Of a DNA stretch of 64,000 nucleotides, positions 23,383 to 34,560 are shown in pieces (the first letter of the stretch is position 1; each line of letters begins with the position of its first letter). The notes under the pieces are model-generated. The model was not told where the DNA came from and did no database searches. It saw only the letters and a program-made list of their open reading frames with translations. A program made the position numbers and the translations under genes. The stretch comes from Helopsaltes ochotensis (Eukaryota; Chordata; Aves; Passeriformes; Locustellidae): positions 29,040-93,039 of the forward strand of contig VXBM01001551.1 in the NCBI GenBank assembly GCA_013400155.1, written 5' to 3'.

Positions 23383-23522
23383 AAATCACAGAATGGTTTA
23401 AAAGGGACTTTTAAGGTCGTCGAGTGCCGCCCCTGCCATGGGCGGGAACACCTTCCACTTCCCCAGGGAGATCCAGAACCTGGCCTTGGACACTGCCAGG
23501 GATGGGGAACCTGTGCTCTGGT
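23383..23522 (-). mobile_element. CR1 LINE 3' fragment
   Basis: Starts with the reverse CR1 terminus aaaatcacagaatggtttaa, then gccatgggcgggaacacctt and cctggccttggacactgcca. The copy is diverged and short. Confidence 0.87.
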
Positions 23523-25941
23523 AAATTCCTGAATGACCTCCCAGGATGCCAAGTTAAACACGGATCATTTTAACCGCAGAAGAGGAAAAATACAGATGAA
23601 CGTAGCACGTAAGAACAAAGCAGGAACAGTTTTGTCCACTACAACACCACCAGCAAAGCACAGAGGTTTTGTTTTGATGGGGACATCGGGGCTTTTGTCA
23701 CTCTGAGTCCACCCAATTAAACTTGAAATAACATCTCTGGCTGAACTGCATCCATGTGCCTCGAATGAATGGAAGCAAAAAGTAAATTGCATTCACGTGA
23801 CTCCCTCAATCAGGACGATCATTATTTCCCCCCCAATAATTAAATGGTCATTTTCTCTTTCCAGGCACAGAAGAAAACAGATTAAGCTGACCTGAGGAAC
23901 TTGTCAACCTCTGTGTAATTTATATAATAGACTAGACTTCTGCAATGCATTATCAGCTCTCCCTTTTTCCTCCTAGCATGGAGGAAAGAGCAGTTGCTGC
24001 TTCAAACCAAAATCTTCCATGACTCCCAAATCCAAAATTTAAAAAGACAAGAATGTCCAAGAGAGCAGCTGTGAACCCCAAGCAGATTTCTGTACAATAA
24101 GAGTTTCTTCTGTTGTCCAGTAACAGCTTTAACAGCAGGAATGAGTCTGGGACTCGTATTTCTCCATACCCAGGAGACACCTGGAAGGCCTAATTCCTTA
24201 TTTTCAGCTGTCTATCCCAGAAGTGCCTTTGGAACACAGGTAAGAGCAATGGATTTTAGTATTAGTCACGTTACTGGACCCTCTTCAAGTTCTGGACCCT
24301 TAGGGAGGAAAAAAAAAAAAAAAAAAGGCTGGCTCTCCCACTCTCCCGTGAAGGCACTAATTACTCATCACATTCCCATGCCAGGTTGAAAAACACAAAC
24401 ACTTCTTGTGAAAAATGAGGAATGTAAAAAAGCAGGGCTCAGCACGAGCTCATTTACTCCTAGGATATAAACTTCATCCCACAACTCCAAAAATGCCAGG
24501 AGGGGTGGGAGGAGGATTCCCTCAATTCAGTGCAGGATTCATGAATGACTATTCAATATTTGATTTCATCTGTGCCTGTTTCACACTTGGACTGCAGCTC
24601 CATTTGCTGGATGCTGTTCAAGCTCTGCTCTGAAAACTGAGGAATGATTGTTTGCAGAAAGTTTTCTTTAGGAAATATCACTCTGGATCTGCAGATTTTC
24701 CTGAACAAGGCTGAATATATTTCAAAAATGGCACCTGAGACAAAGCACAAGCTACCCTTCAACACAGTGACAAACCCTCGAGCAAGTAGGAAATGTAAAC
24801 CCTGATGGGTTTCTCCCTTACCCAAATTCAGGAAAGTTCTAGCAGAATAACTGCAATATCAGTGAGGAAAAAAATAAATAATGCATACTTTGCCAAATTT
24901 CAAGTTGTTTTCCCACTGCAAATTGTTGTGAGAGTGCTTTGAATATGGAGAAAATAGCATTTTCCCTCAGATGTCTCCCTGGGAAAAGCCAAATAAATTC
25001 TGATAGCACTTTCCAGGCTTACTTTGTTTTAAGCTCGCACCTGCAGCAGGAGTCTAAAGCTCAGTCTTTAGAGTTGTGCAAATGAAGAGGAACTGAACAT
25101 GGGGCAGCTGGTCAGCCTGGAGACTGATGACCCTGCAGAGCCCCATCCATATCCCATTCCCAAAAACCCTCCAGGGAGCTTTACCCCGTTGAATAAAACC
25201 CAAGAGGAACACAAATGAAGCAAGACCTGAATTCTGACTCTCAAACCTCCAGCTGTAACTGGTGACACTACAAGTCCCTTCAGTAAATGCATTTGGAGCT
25301 GAACGAACTGATTTAAATCCTTCCAAACCCTCTGGGGGAGGCAGTCCCAACGTGATGGAACCCGGGCAGCCTCCCCAAAACCAGACCCTGGAAATCCTCT
25401 TGCTGGGGGGTGTTTCCAGGGCCAAAGTTTATTTAGGAGAGTCTGACACCAGCACAAACCTATGCTCAGGTGTTCAAAAACCAAGAGGTATTTACCAAGC
25501 TGGCCCACCTCCCACCTGCTACCAAAAAATCGACATCCTAAAACTGCTTTTTAACACTGACTTTTAAGAAATAGTTTTAAAACTGGGCTTGAAGCCATGA
25601 ATCAACGTGTACCACGTCTGCAGCCTGAAGCGGTGACTTCAGTAACACCTCTTGGATTTAAATCAAGGCACACTCCAGAGAAAGGATTACTGGAGATAAG
25701 AGCAGAGCTCCATCCCAGTTTCCACCCCAGCTGCAGGAGCGCTTTGAAAAGCAGGGAATGGAAAGAAAGGAGGTGACTGCTGAAATCTGTAACAACAGCC
25801 CAGGGGCAGAGGGGGGCTGGGAGAACTGAGAGCAGCTGAAAAAAGGATAAAGAAACTTCCCCTGGGCTTTAAAGGTGGGGACTAAAAGCCAGATGAGAGG
25901 AAGGCACAGAGCACTGAGAGCCAGAGTGTGGCAGCCTGTGG
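23523..25941. other. Unique intronic sequence, about 2.4 kb
   Basis: No gene recognised. An 18-base A run lies at 24309-24326. No transposon boundaries or RNA genes were seen. Confidence 0.55.
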
Positions 25942-26020
25942 AGATCCCAGAGTCACTGGGGTTGGAAAAAACCCTCCAGAATCTTTTAATCCAAGCTGTG
26001 CCCAATCCCCACCTCATCAC
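25942..26020 (-). mobile_element. CR1 3' end (type B-like)
   Basis: Begins gatcccagagtcactggggt and continues tggaaaaaaccctccagaat and ccaagctgtgcccaatcccc. This is the reverse of a type B CR1 3' end like that at 35798. It ends about 40 bp before the solo LTR. Confidence 0.8.
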
Positions 26021-26061
26021 CAAACTGCCACCATTCCCCTTGAAAGGAGAAGTGAAGAGTC

Positions 26062-26618
26062 CCTAATTGTCGCAGCAGCCCTCCTATTAGAGAACAAAAA
26101 TGAGCCAAGGCACAGACTTCTTGTTTACCACAGCATGAAAAGGGCCCTGGTTTATTCCTCTGCACAGCTCAGCCATCCTGACTCCAACCATCCCCTGACC
26201 CTGGCTGCAGCAAGCTCCTGCTGCAGGTTTCCCTCCCAGCCTCTGGCTGCTGGTTATTCCCTGCTGAGCTCTGACTGCAGGGATCAGTTTGCAGCCTCTG
26301 ACTGCAGGCTTTTACCCAGCCAGACTGTGACTGCAGGTTCCACAGCAGCTCTGGCTGCACACCCACACTGACCTCACTGCAGGGATGCTCTCTACTCAGG
26401 AGCCTGCTTCAGGAGCCTGCTTCAGGAGCCTCTCCTTCATGCCCCTCAAGGTTCCTCCTCCATGGTGATCCTCCCCTCACTAGCTCACCCCCTCTTTTAT
26501 CTCACTCCTCTTCATTGGCTACAGCTGTGACTCATCAGGGTGAGGCTGTATTGGTAATTAACACAGCTGGTACTGATCAGGGGTGAGCTGACTTGAATTC
26601 CCTTCTCCTGCACCTAAT
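26062..26618 (-). mobile_element. Solo LTR of an endogenous retrovirus with perfect 6-bp target-site duplication
   Basis: The element at 26068-26612 (545 bp) has TG...CA ends: TGTCGCAGCAG at the left and CTTCTCCTGCA at the right. It is flanked by identical cctaat hexamers at 26062-26067 and 26613-26618. Regulatory words face the minus strand: a CCAAT box (agccaatgaa, 26520-26511), a TATA-like ataaaaga (26500-26493) and an AATAAA (26156-26151) near the 3' side. No gag, pol or env sequence flanks it, so it is a solo LTR left by recombination between two LTRs. A 6-bp duplication is usual for class II (ERVK/alpha- and beta-like) elements. It lies in sense with PRKG1, so its AATAAA could act in the intron. 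Confidence 0.88.
26160..26437 (-). repeat. Imperfect ctg-act-gcagg repeats and 13-bp triplication inside the solo LTR
   Basis: The words ctgactgcagg, ctggctgc and gtgactgcagg recur about every 20-30 bp from 26200 to 26385. The 13-mer ggagcctgcttca is repeated at about 26399-26435 (two full copies and a partial third). Both lie between the putative TATA and polyadenylation signals, so they would fall in an unusually long R region. Confidence 0.7.
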
Positions 26619-26869
26619 GAATTATCCCAGAAGTAACGCTCTGCCTGCACAGGGATGGGCACTCCCAACTGTCTCCTCCTGTGACCTGCACGAGGAAGCT
26701 CTGCAGCCAAAGCAAAATAAATGGATTTTTCCAGGTGCCTCCTCTCTGGGAGAACAGAAATCCAGTTTGGATTTTTTCTCTATTAAGATGATGAGGATTA
26801 TTTTTTGTTACAGGTGGACTGGACCCACTCCCAAGGGGAGATACACATCCCCAAAAAACATAGTAAACA

Positions 26870-26951
<82 letters not shown>

Positions 26952-27978
26952 AAAAACACAAACAAAAAAAAAAACCACAGACATATATTTAGCCTGGTTT
27001 GCCAAGATCTTTCCAACTGTAATATAGATCCCTGCCCAGGGTTATGGAGGGATGACCTCCAGAACTCCAGCACACAGATATTTTGTCTGATGTAAGATCT
27101 CCTTCAGCATAAAGGGACACACAGGGTTGTGCCACCCCGGAATGAGCACTGATCCCACACTCTCCCCCTCAGCTGGACAGCTCCCAGAAAATTAACAGCT
27201 CTGCCTGATTCATCCATCAGGAGGCTGGAAAAAGGAGGGAGAGAGAAGTCTGGGGTCCTTGGGGAAAGCAACAGAAGGCGTGGTTTGCTCAGTTTGATTT
27301 CTGAGGAGCTCAAGGAGTTAAGCCGAAACTGAAGAAGATCTGCAGAGAGTGGGAGATGCTGGCAGTTTATCCTCACACACACTCCCTTATCCCAGTCCTT
27401 CTGAAACCCAGATGTGAACAAAAAGTAATCAGAGAGAAGGGATGAGTTTCATATTTACCCTGGATAAAATACTGAAAAGCTGAAATACCCTTCAGGGCAC
27501 GCCTGCCTAATTTGCCTCACTCTACCTCGATAAATAACAAGTTTCAATCTCAAAAGCAAACAAACCCAAATACAAACTGCTTCTCCCCCAACCATTCTGT
27601 AGAAGGACACAGCCTGCCTTGCCGAGCTGCAGTGTTTGTCCCAAATTTTGGTTCAGCACCTCCTAACCTGGAATTACAGCTCCAATTCCAGGAGTGCAAA
27701 CTGACCCTTTTTTGGTACGCAAAGCCTTTTGTGAGCAAAACCCCAATTTTTTTCATTTTCACAGCCCTTCTAAGATGCTTGGTTAAAACAATCCCCCTTA
27801 AAACACTGAGATGTTCCTAGTGGAACACACTGAGAAAAGACTTATTTTGCTCACCTGCCCCAAACAGCTGTTAGATCCTGCCATCCAAATTTATTTCCTA
27901 GTTGCAAACCTCCTCCCTTGCTCTTCAGAGTTATCACTTTCATTTCCTGGCTTTTCAAAATAGTTTGGAAGCATTTCA
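26619..27978. other. Unique intronic sequence with a very long poly(A)
   Basis: Contains the 80-base A tract at 26871-26950. No retrogene was recognised in the 250 bp to its left. The rest shows no gene or known repeat. Confidence 0.55.
26871..26975 (+). repeat. Poly(A) tract, 80 uninterrupted A then A-rich
   Basis: A run from 26871 to 26950, followed by caaaaacacaaac and about 12 more A. Long open frames here on both strands are poly-Lys and poly-Phe translations. Length is probably polymorphic and prone to assembly error. Confidence 0.95.
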
Positions 27979-28227
27979 GCACGAGAGAAAACAGCCTTAA
28001 GTTGCCCCAAGAAAGGTTTAAATTGGATTTTGGGAAATCTTTCTTCAAAGGACAGGTGGTTCAGGCATTGGAAGGGTCTGCTGGAAGAGGTGGGATCACC
28101 ATCCCTGGAAGTGTTGAAAAGCCATGTGGATGCAGCATTTGGGGACATGGATTAGAGGTGCCTTGGCAGTGTTGTGTTCATGGCTGGACTCCATCTTGGA
28201 GGGCCTTTCCAACCTTAATGATTCTAG
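27979..28227 (+). mobile_element. CR1 LINE 3' fragment of an older type
   Basis: The CR1 blocks gagagaaaacagccttaagt, tgccccaagaaaggtttaaa, gtggttcaggcattggaagg and tcaccatccctggaagtgtt appear in order and end at ctttccaaccttaatgattc plus tag. This type differs from A and is closer to classic chicken CR1 3' ends. Confidence 0.9.
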
Positions 28228-29028
28228 ACCAAAATGTTAACCAAAAAAACCCGAACCAAAAAAAAAAAAGTTGAAGCTATAAACAAATAAAACAGAGGAA
28301 CTGAGGAGTCCATTTTAATTTATACTTCGATTAAACCAAAAAACACTTTTGATATGTGTTTGGTGATACTGGGACATGTAGTCACTGCAGTCTCATAACA
28401 AAGATAACAGACCAAACCCAGAGGCTGAGATCCCCTACAACAGCACAAACTCATTCCCTTTCTTTCCCTTTTTATCCAGGATCATCATATGCTTGAAAGG
28501 CAGCAATAAATGAAGAGATATATTTAAAAACCCTGAGACAGCCACTTCCTGGAGAAGCTGTAACTCACAGAAATAAAAGATTAATATTGATTAAAATTTA
28601 CACAGCCATAATATTTGACACTGTTCTGCAGGTGCACACCCACACATCAATCTGCCTGGAACAGATCCCTCAGCTCAGTGCCAAACACCGACAGCTCTGT
28701 GAGGAAATCCCACAAAAGCTCCTCAGGGCAAATCCTGAATTGCTCTTCCAGCCTCTCCCTCCGGCCACGTCCTTGAAGGACAAGAGGTGCTGCAATGACC
28801 AGGGAAGTCCTTCCCTCCTTCAAGCCACATCACAATAATTGTGGGGGGGGGCAGTTATTTAGCCAAATTTTGGCCAAATGCCCTGATGCCGTAATACTTT
28901 TTAAGGCCACTGCACCCTTAATGATGGTGCACGTGCTCTCAACTCCTTCCTGTGGCAAATACCATGAGGAGATGGGTAAATCCACCTGAGGAACACCTGG
29001 GGATTAGGATTTATTTGGTCCTTCCAGC
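28228..29028. other. Unique intronic sequence
   Basis: No gene or known repeat recognised. A short A run lies at about 28258-28269. Confidence 0.55.
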
Positions 29029-29702
29029 CCATAGTGTTAGGCCAAATGTTAGGCAATGCAAGATGTAACCAAAAGTATGTATTTTACTACCAGTTGTTCA
29101 AACCAGGTGGGGCAGTGTTTCTTTATCTCTTCCACACCCACCCTCCCTCCAGGGGATATCTGCTGTTCATGGGCCATCGAGGCTCACTGCAGGACTGATA
29201 CAATTCCATCATCCCATTGGGAGATGCTCCGCCTAGGGGGAGGACCCAAGCATTCCTACCTGGATAAAACCTGAGGTTCAGAACACCAGCACAGCCTGTG
29301 TGCACTGGATTCCCAGAGGAAAACCGGACCCATCTCACCACCACTGCACCTTCAGAGGAAAACTGCACCTCCTACAGGATCATTGCTCCAACAGAACCAC
29401 AGCTGTCACTGCAGGAGGACTTGACTGGACTGCTCCCAACCCCCTGACCAACAGGGTGTCAGGCTGTATTCTGACTCTGTCACTGTTTTCTTTTTTGGTT
29501 TGTTTGCTTTTTTGGTACTACCACATTTTTATTTTAATATTCCTAGTAAAGAACTGTTATTCCCATTCCCATATCTTTGCCTGAGAGCTCCTTAATTTCA
29601 AAATTATAACAATTCAGAGGGAGGGGGTTTATATTCTCCATTCCAATGGAGACTCCAGCTTTCCCTGGCAGACACCTGTCTTTCCAAACCAAGACACCAA
29701 AG
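29029..29702 (+). mobile_element. Solo LTR, copy 1 of a family also present at 37591
   Basis: The LTR spans about 29035-29696 (662 bp) with TGTTAG at the left and AAGACA at the right. The flanks ccatag (29029-29034) and ccaaag (29697-29702) match at five of six bases and may be an aged 6-bp target duplication. Inside are an ATTGG word (reverse CCAAT), a TATA-like cctggataaaacctgag near 29260, and a late AGTAAA at about 29545 that could serve in polyadenylation. No retroviral coding sequence adjoins it. The copy near 37591 is collinear over almost its whole length. Open frames here are chance readings of the LTR. Confidence 0.8.
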
Positions 29703-31225
29703 ACACCCTTCTCTCACACTGCTCTGAGTATCCAGTGACTGCAAGTCCACATTTCCCATTCCAGGTCTCATGTTCTCACAGCACAGCTCCTCCCTCCCCT
29801 ATTTTTCACATTTTCCTGGTAAAGAAACACCTGGGATGAGGCTGAAGGGGCTGGCAGGGAAGGCTGGGCAGGCAGAACTCTCACTGGAGTGACTCAGATG
29901 CAGCAGGAGAAGATCTCCACTAAATCAATGTTTTCACCTGACACCTGCCATGAGCTCGGCTCTGAGTTACTCAGAAGCAGCAGCACCTTCAGTGCTTTCA
30001 TTCCTTGTCCAGGCATGAGGGCTTTTGAATAGCTGGTCAATAAAACTTCGCAGGTTTCTGACAGCAAAGTGCTCCTGGCAGAACAGGCACTTCAGAATTT
30101 CACTCTGCTTTTTCTCCCCTGAAGGCAGTAAGGGAAGGACTTCTTTGGAAAACAAATCCTCTCCCATTTAACAAGAATAATTCTCCTCCAAGAGGAGGTC
30201 TGCTCAGATTCCCAACCACCTTCAAAGCACAGTGAACAACTTTATTTAAGCTTCTCCACTGGGAAAGAAAGGTGCAGGCAGGGCCCTCAGGAGCTGCTCC
30301 CAATCCTATTTTATTCTGCAGCCTTCCAGGGAGATGGATGCCTGTGATTTCCTTATTTCGCCACATTATTTAGTCCACTTTGCACCTAACTCTGATTTAA
30401 GACCTCCAAAGCATCCTGTGGGGAAAGGAAGGACAGTTCAGAGCCATTTTCTTCTATGAAGAGATGGGAAAATAACACCAGGGGCTCAACCCAAATTCTA
30501 TTAAAAAATGCCAAGTGGATCATAAAGCATCCAGAACAATCAAGAATAGAGGCAGGAATATGAGAAAAGTGTCAGCAGCACACAAAGTGGGGATTTCTTG
30601 GAGACCCTCACAGGCCTGGAGGGTCCAGGCTCCACCACAACACGGAAACAAAGACACCTACCTAATAATGATTTCACTGCTTCAAAGATTCTGTTCCTTT
30701 ATTGCCCCAATTCCCTCTCTTTTTGTCCCACTAATGACTCCTTGTGGTTTCTTCCAGTGCTTTTCAAGGGCTGTTTCCTTCCACTGAACTCCAAAAATCC
30801 AGAGTTCACTGGGAAATGGGGAAAGGATGGGAGACAGGTTGGATTTGGATTACACAGAATTGTTCTGCCTTTCCTGTGCTAAAATACGGAGCTGAGTTTC
30901 CCTGGAGGCCATGTAGGGATAATCTCTCTTCAGTCAGTAGAGAAAGGGAATGGTGGAACTGGTTAGGACAACACTGGGGAATCCGTAATTTGGGGGAAAA
31001 TACCTGTGCTATGAACTTTAGGAGGCTCTTTTGTTCAAAGAATAAAAAACAGGAAGAAAGGGAGAGAAACCAAATACATAAAATAAAGTCTTGATTCTGA
31101 GAGAGGGAGAGAAAAGGGGAATTTATCATCCAAGGGCTGTCTGTTCAGATTATCAATTGCCATCAGCTGAGAATCAGGCTGGCAGCTCTGAGGCAAAAAA
31201 CCAGGGCTTAAACCACACTAAACAG
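29703..31225. other. Unique intronic sequence
   Basis: No gene or known repeat recognised over 1.5 kb. It lies between the two LTRs and carries no retroviral gag or pol similarity that I can see. Confidence 0.55.
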
Positions 31226-31285
31226 AGGATCCCAGGATGGTTTGGGTGGGAAGGGACCTTAAAGACCATCTCATTCCTGCCTCAG
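31226..31285 (-). mobile_element. CR1 3' terminus, about 60 bp
   Basis: gaggatcccaggatggtttg, then gtgggaagggaccttaaaga and ccatctcattcctgcc, which is the reverse CR1 3' end. The central blocks do not follow, so the copy is strongly truncated at its 5' side, as usual for CR1. Confidence 0.82.
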
Positions 31286-32583
31286 GCAGGGCAGGACCAG
31301 GCCAGCTGTGAGCACACAAAAATCCTCCTTCAAATCTCAATTTCACCAGAGCTGCTTTTCACTTTTGCTGTTCTCTTGAAAACCCAACAGTGCTGACCCC
31401 ACACCAAAGCAAAGCCTTGTCCTGTGCTGTTCGGGATGGATCAGCCCAGGAGGTGGCTGAGGAGTTCTGAAGCACAAAGACACTTCAGAAAAGAAACCCT
31501 GGCGCAGGGGGAAGCGCATTTTTGGGAATAGATATCCCCAGGGATGGAAATCAGCAGAGCAGGAGCTCTTTTATTTGTTCCAACAAAAGACAAAGGGCTG
31601 TGAGGAAGTTTGGACCCGTTTTATACAATCTTGGGGAGCATCCACTTGGAAAATGAAGGTAGGAACAATTATTTATTCTTATGAGGCTTGCTGGGTGATC
31701 ACTGCCTGCGCAAGAAACTTCTTGGAAGTACGAGTTCTCGTTCAAATCCAAGCTGACAAATGGGCAAATGACAAGATTGGAAACACCTTGTGATATAAAG
31801 GGACGTGATTGCTCTGTCAAATATGTTTGAAGTCTCTTCTGAAAACACAACAAATTGAGTTTTAATTACTTTTGCATACATCAAGTCTGCACTGAACTTT
31901 CAAGCAGCAAAGCTTCATTTCACTCGCTGCTGCTGCAATTTGCACCACTCCAGGTTAATGCCGTGTCTACTCCCTGCAAATGTGAAATGCCTTCTCTTAT
32001 GAGCTGCTACTTCATGTTTGCAAATCAGCACGTTGGCTGGGCTCAGCAAATGTGATTTATTACTGTCTGGGACATGAGAGAGCAGCAGGAATCAGCTTCT
32101 GATGATGGAGGGAATACAGAGTGACAAGTCCCATTTGCTTCTGAGCTCTGTCACCGGTCTTGACTGTGGAAAAGGGGGGGAAAAAAATCTGTTATTGCTC
32201 TCTCTGGGCATGCAGAAAACAAAGCACCCAGATCTGATCATCTGCCTGCAAACAATTTCTCAGCTCACAGGCAGTAGCTTTGTGCGACAAGGTGCCCTGA
32301 AGAGACTCTTCCTCAGCAAGCCAGGAAGTTTTAATAATCCTGGAACATCAAAAGTGCAAGGGCCCAAAGATTAAAGCCAAGCTTATCAAGTACCAGTGCC
32401 CTGGCCAACAAAATCAGGATGGCAGTTTGGATTTTGGATGGGAAACAGGTTTGGCCTGTTTGGAATTATTTTCACATGGCAAACACCTGTTTTCATGTCT
32501 GCAGCCCAGGGCTGGAACACTTCCTGCCTCCTCCATTCCCACACTGCCTGCTTCCTCACACCACCTGAGAAGCTGAATCCCAA
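31286..32583. other. Unique intronic sequence
   Basis: No gene or known repeat recognised. Confidence 0.55.
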
Positions 32584-32992
32584 AATCACACAATCCAACA
32601 CAGCCCTGGGTTGGAAAGGACCTCAAAGCCCATCCAGTGCCACCCTTGCCATGGGCAGGGACACCTCCCACTGTCCCAGGCTGCTCCAAGCCCCAAAGTC
32701 CAGCCTGGCCTTGGGCACTGCCAGGGATCCAGGGGCAGCCACAGCTGCTCAGGGCACCCTGTGCCAGGGCCTGCCCACCCTGCCAGGGAACAATTCCTGC
32801 CCAATCTCCCATCCATTCCTGCCCTCTGGCACTGGGAAGCCATTCCCTGTGTCCTGTCCCTCCATCCCTTGTCCCCAGTCCCTCTCCAGCTCTCCTGGAG
32901 CCCCTTTAGGGCCTCTGAGGTTTCCTGGAGCCTTCTCCAGGTGAGCACCCCAGCTCTCCCAGCCTTTCCCCACAGGAGAGCTGCTCCATCAC
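32584..32992 (-). mobile_element. CR1 LINE 3' fragment (type A), about 410 bp
   Basis: Complete at the 3' side (aatcacacaatccaacacag, ccctgggttggaaaggacct). It continues through all type A blocks to ccttctccaggtgagcaccc and cacaggagagctgctccatc. It is nearly identical to 63511-63920 in the shared part. Confidence 0.93.
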
Positions 32993-34131
32993 CCTGCCCA
33001 GCAGGAATTTGTCCCCAGCATGGATGCAAACACTCTCACACAAACTTTTTTTACTCCTTTCCTTGCTAAACGTTTCCCCAATCTCCAACACCCATTTCTT
33101 AGAAGGCACGAGAACAGGAAGGACAGGATGAGCAGGGCTCAGAGAGCGCTTTGGGTGTGAAAATCAGGAGGGCTGTACGAACCCACCCCTAATTAATCTT
33201 GACCAAACACATCAGGGCCGCAGGGCTGGGTGAATGCACACAACTGTACAAATCAAAGTGCACAGGAGACTGAAGGCTGGAATGGCAGAAGGGAACATCA
33301 CTTAAGGATGAACATCCACAAAAGAGCTGGAAAGGTTACGGATGAGGGCTTCTGAAAAGAAACACAGAACCACCCACAAAGCTCATCTGCTTTGTTTTCT
33401 TTTCACTGTAAGTGCAGAGGGAGACGAGAGGAGGAGGACACAAAGCCAAAAAGGGTCCCAACACTGAACTTTCACATGGATTTCTCCTCTGAGGGAGGTG
33501 ATTTACTCCTTTTCATTGTATTTTTAAGAACAAGCTCCCAACTCTTTCCCAAGAGGACATATTAACTTCTCTTCCATTGTGCAGTTTACATAAAAGTGGT
33601 GGTTGTTTTTTTTTACTCCTCCAAGTGGCCTTTCATCTACAACCTGGAATTGCCCTGACATTTCTGCAGGTTTTTAATATCAAGCACATAATATTCTATT
33701 GAACACTAAAGGACAGTGCCTTGCAACTGTGCCTTGCAAAACACAGCAGAGCCATAAATTCAGATGATGATCACGGGTGCTTTGTATTTGTCATCGAAGA
33801 GGTGCAAAGTCTCTCAAAGAGAAACCCCGTGAGGATACTCCAAACTCAGCCATTGGAGAAAGCTGTCCTCCCCAAAAATCAATTCATCACGCTCTGGATG
33901 AGCAAGCCCCTTTCCAATAGATGGTCTGATGATTAAATATCACTTTCTCAACATGATTTACCCCTTGCAGACGGAAAATGAAAAACAGCACCATTGTAGC
34001 TGATGAGTTGTTGATCCATCATTAAGCTTCAGCCTTGGCATATCTGAATGTAAAAAAACCCAACTGCAGTTGAGAACTTTTGCTGGGTAAATCAGGTTAT
34101 AACCAGGAATAACCAAGCAGAAACCCTCCTG
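32993..34131. other. Unique intronic sequence
   Basis: No gene or known repeat recognised. AT-rich from about 33480 onward. Confidence 0.55.
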
Positions 34132-34560
34132 CCAGGGAGGAGCCCCCCGGGCTCTCTGCACAATGTGCTCGGGGCCGGCCCTGCCCAGGGAAGAAGTTGT
34201 GCCTCCTGGGCAGGGGCCATTGCTGGGCTCAGGCCCTGCCCGTGGCTCCGGGGCCATCGCTGGGCCCCCGCAGCAGAGCCCGGGCCCTGCTGGGAGCCCT
34301 CCCTGCACACAGGGACACCCAGGGCCCAGGGCCCCTCTCGGCTGGGGCTCCTCTCCAGGCTGAGCAGCCCCAGCTCCCTCAGCCTTTCCTGGGCACCCAG
34401 ATGCTCCAGGCCCTTCCTGGGCTGCGCAGCCTCCGCCGGCCCCGCTCCGGGAGCTCCCTGGCCCTGCTGTGCTGAGGAGCCAGAGCTGGACACGGCGCTC
34501 CAGAGGTGCCTCCAGGGCTGCCCACAGGGCCACCGGCCCTCCCTGCCCTGCTGCCGCTGC
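34132..34560 (-). mobile_element. GC-rich CR1-related element, copy 1 of an inverted pair
   Basis: In reverse orientation it holds the CR1 blocks ggctgagggagctggggctg, ctcagcctggagaggagccc and, further 5', a counterpart of the CR1 agagctggac block. The 3' part after gtgtccctgtgtgcaggg is unlike types A and B and carries no octamer terminus. Positions 34132-34442 appear identical to the inverted copy at 50022-50332. This copy extends about 120 bp further at its 5' side. Confidence 0.8.

Noticed and set aside
26593..27095. Poly-Lys and poly-Phe frames
   Set aside because: They are readings of the 80-base poly(A) tract.
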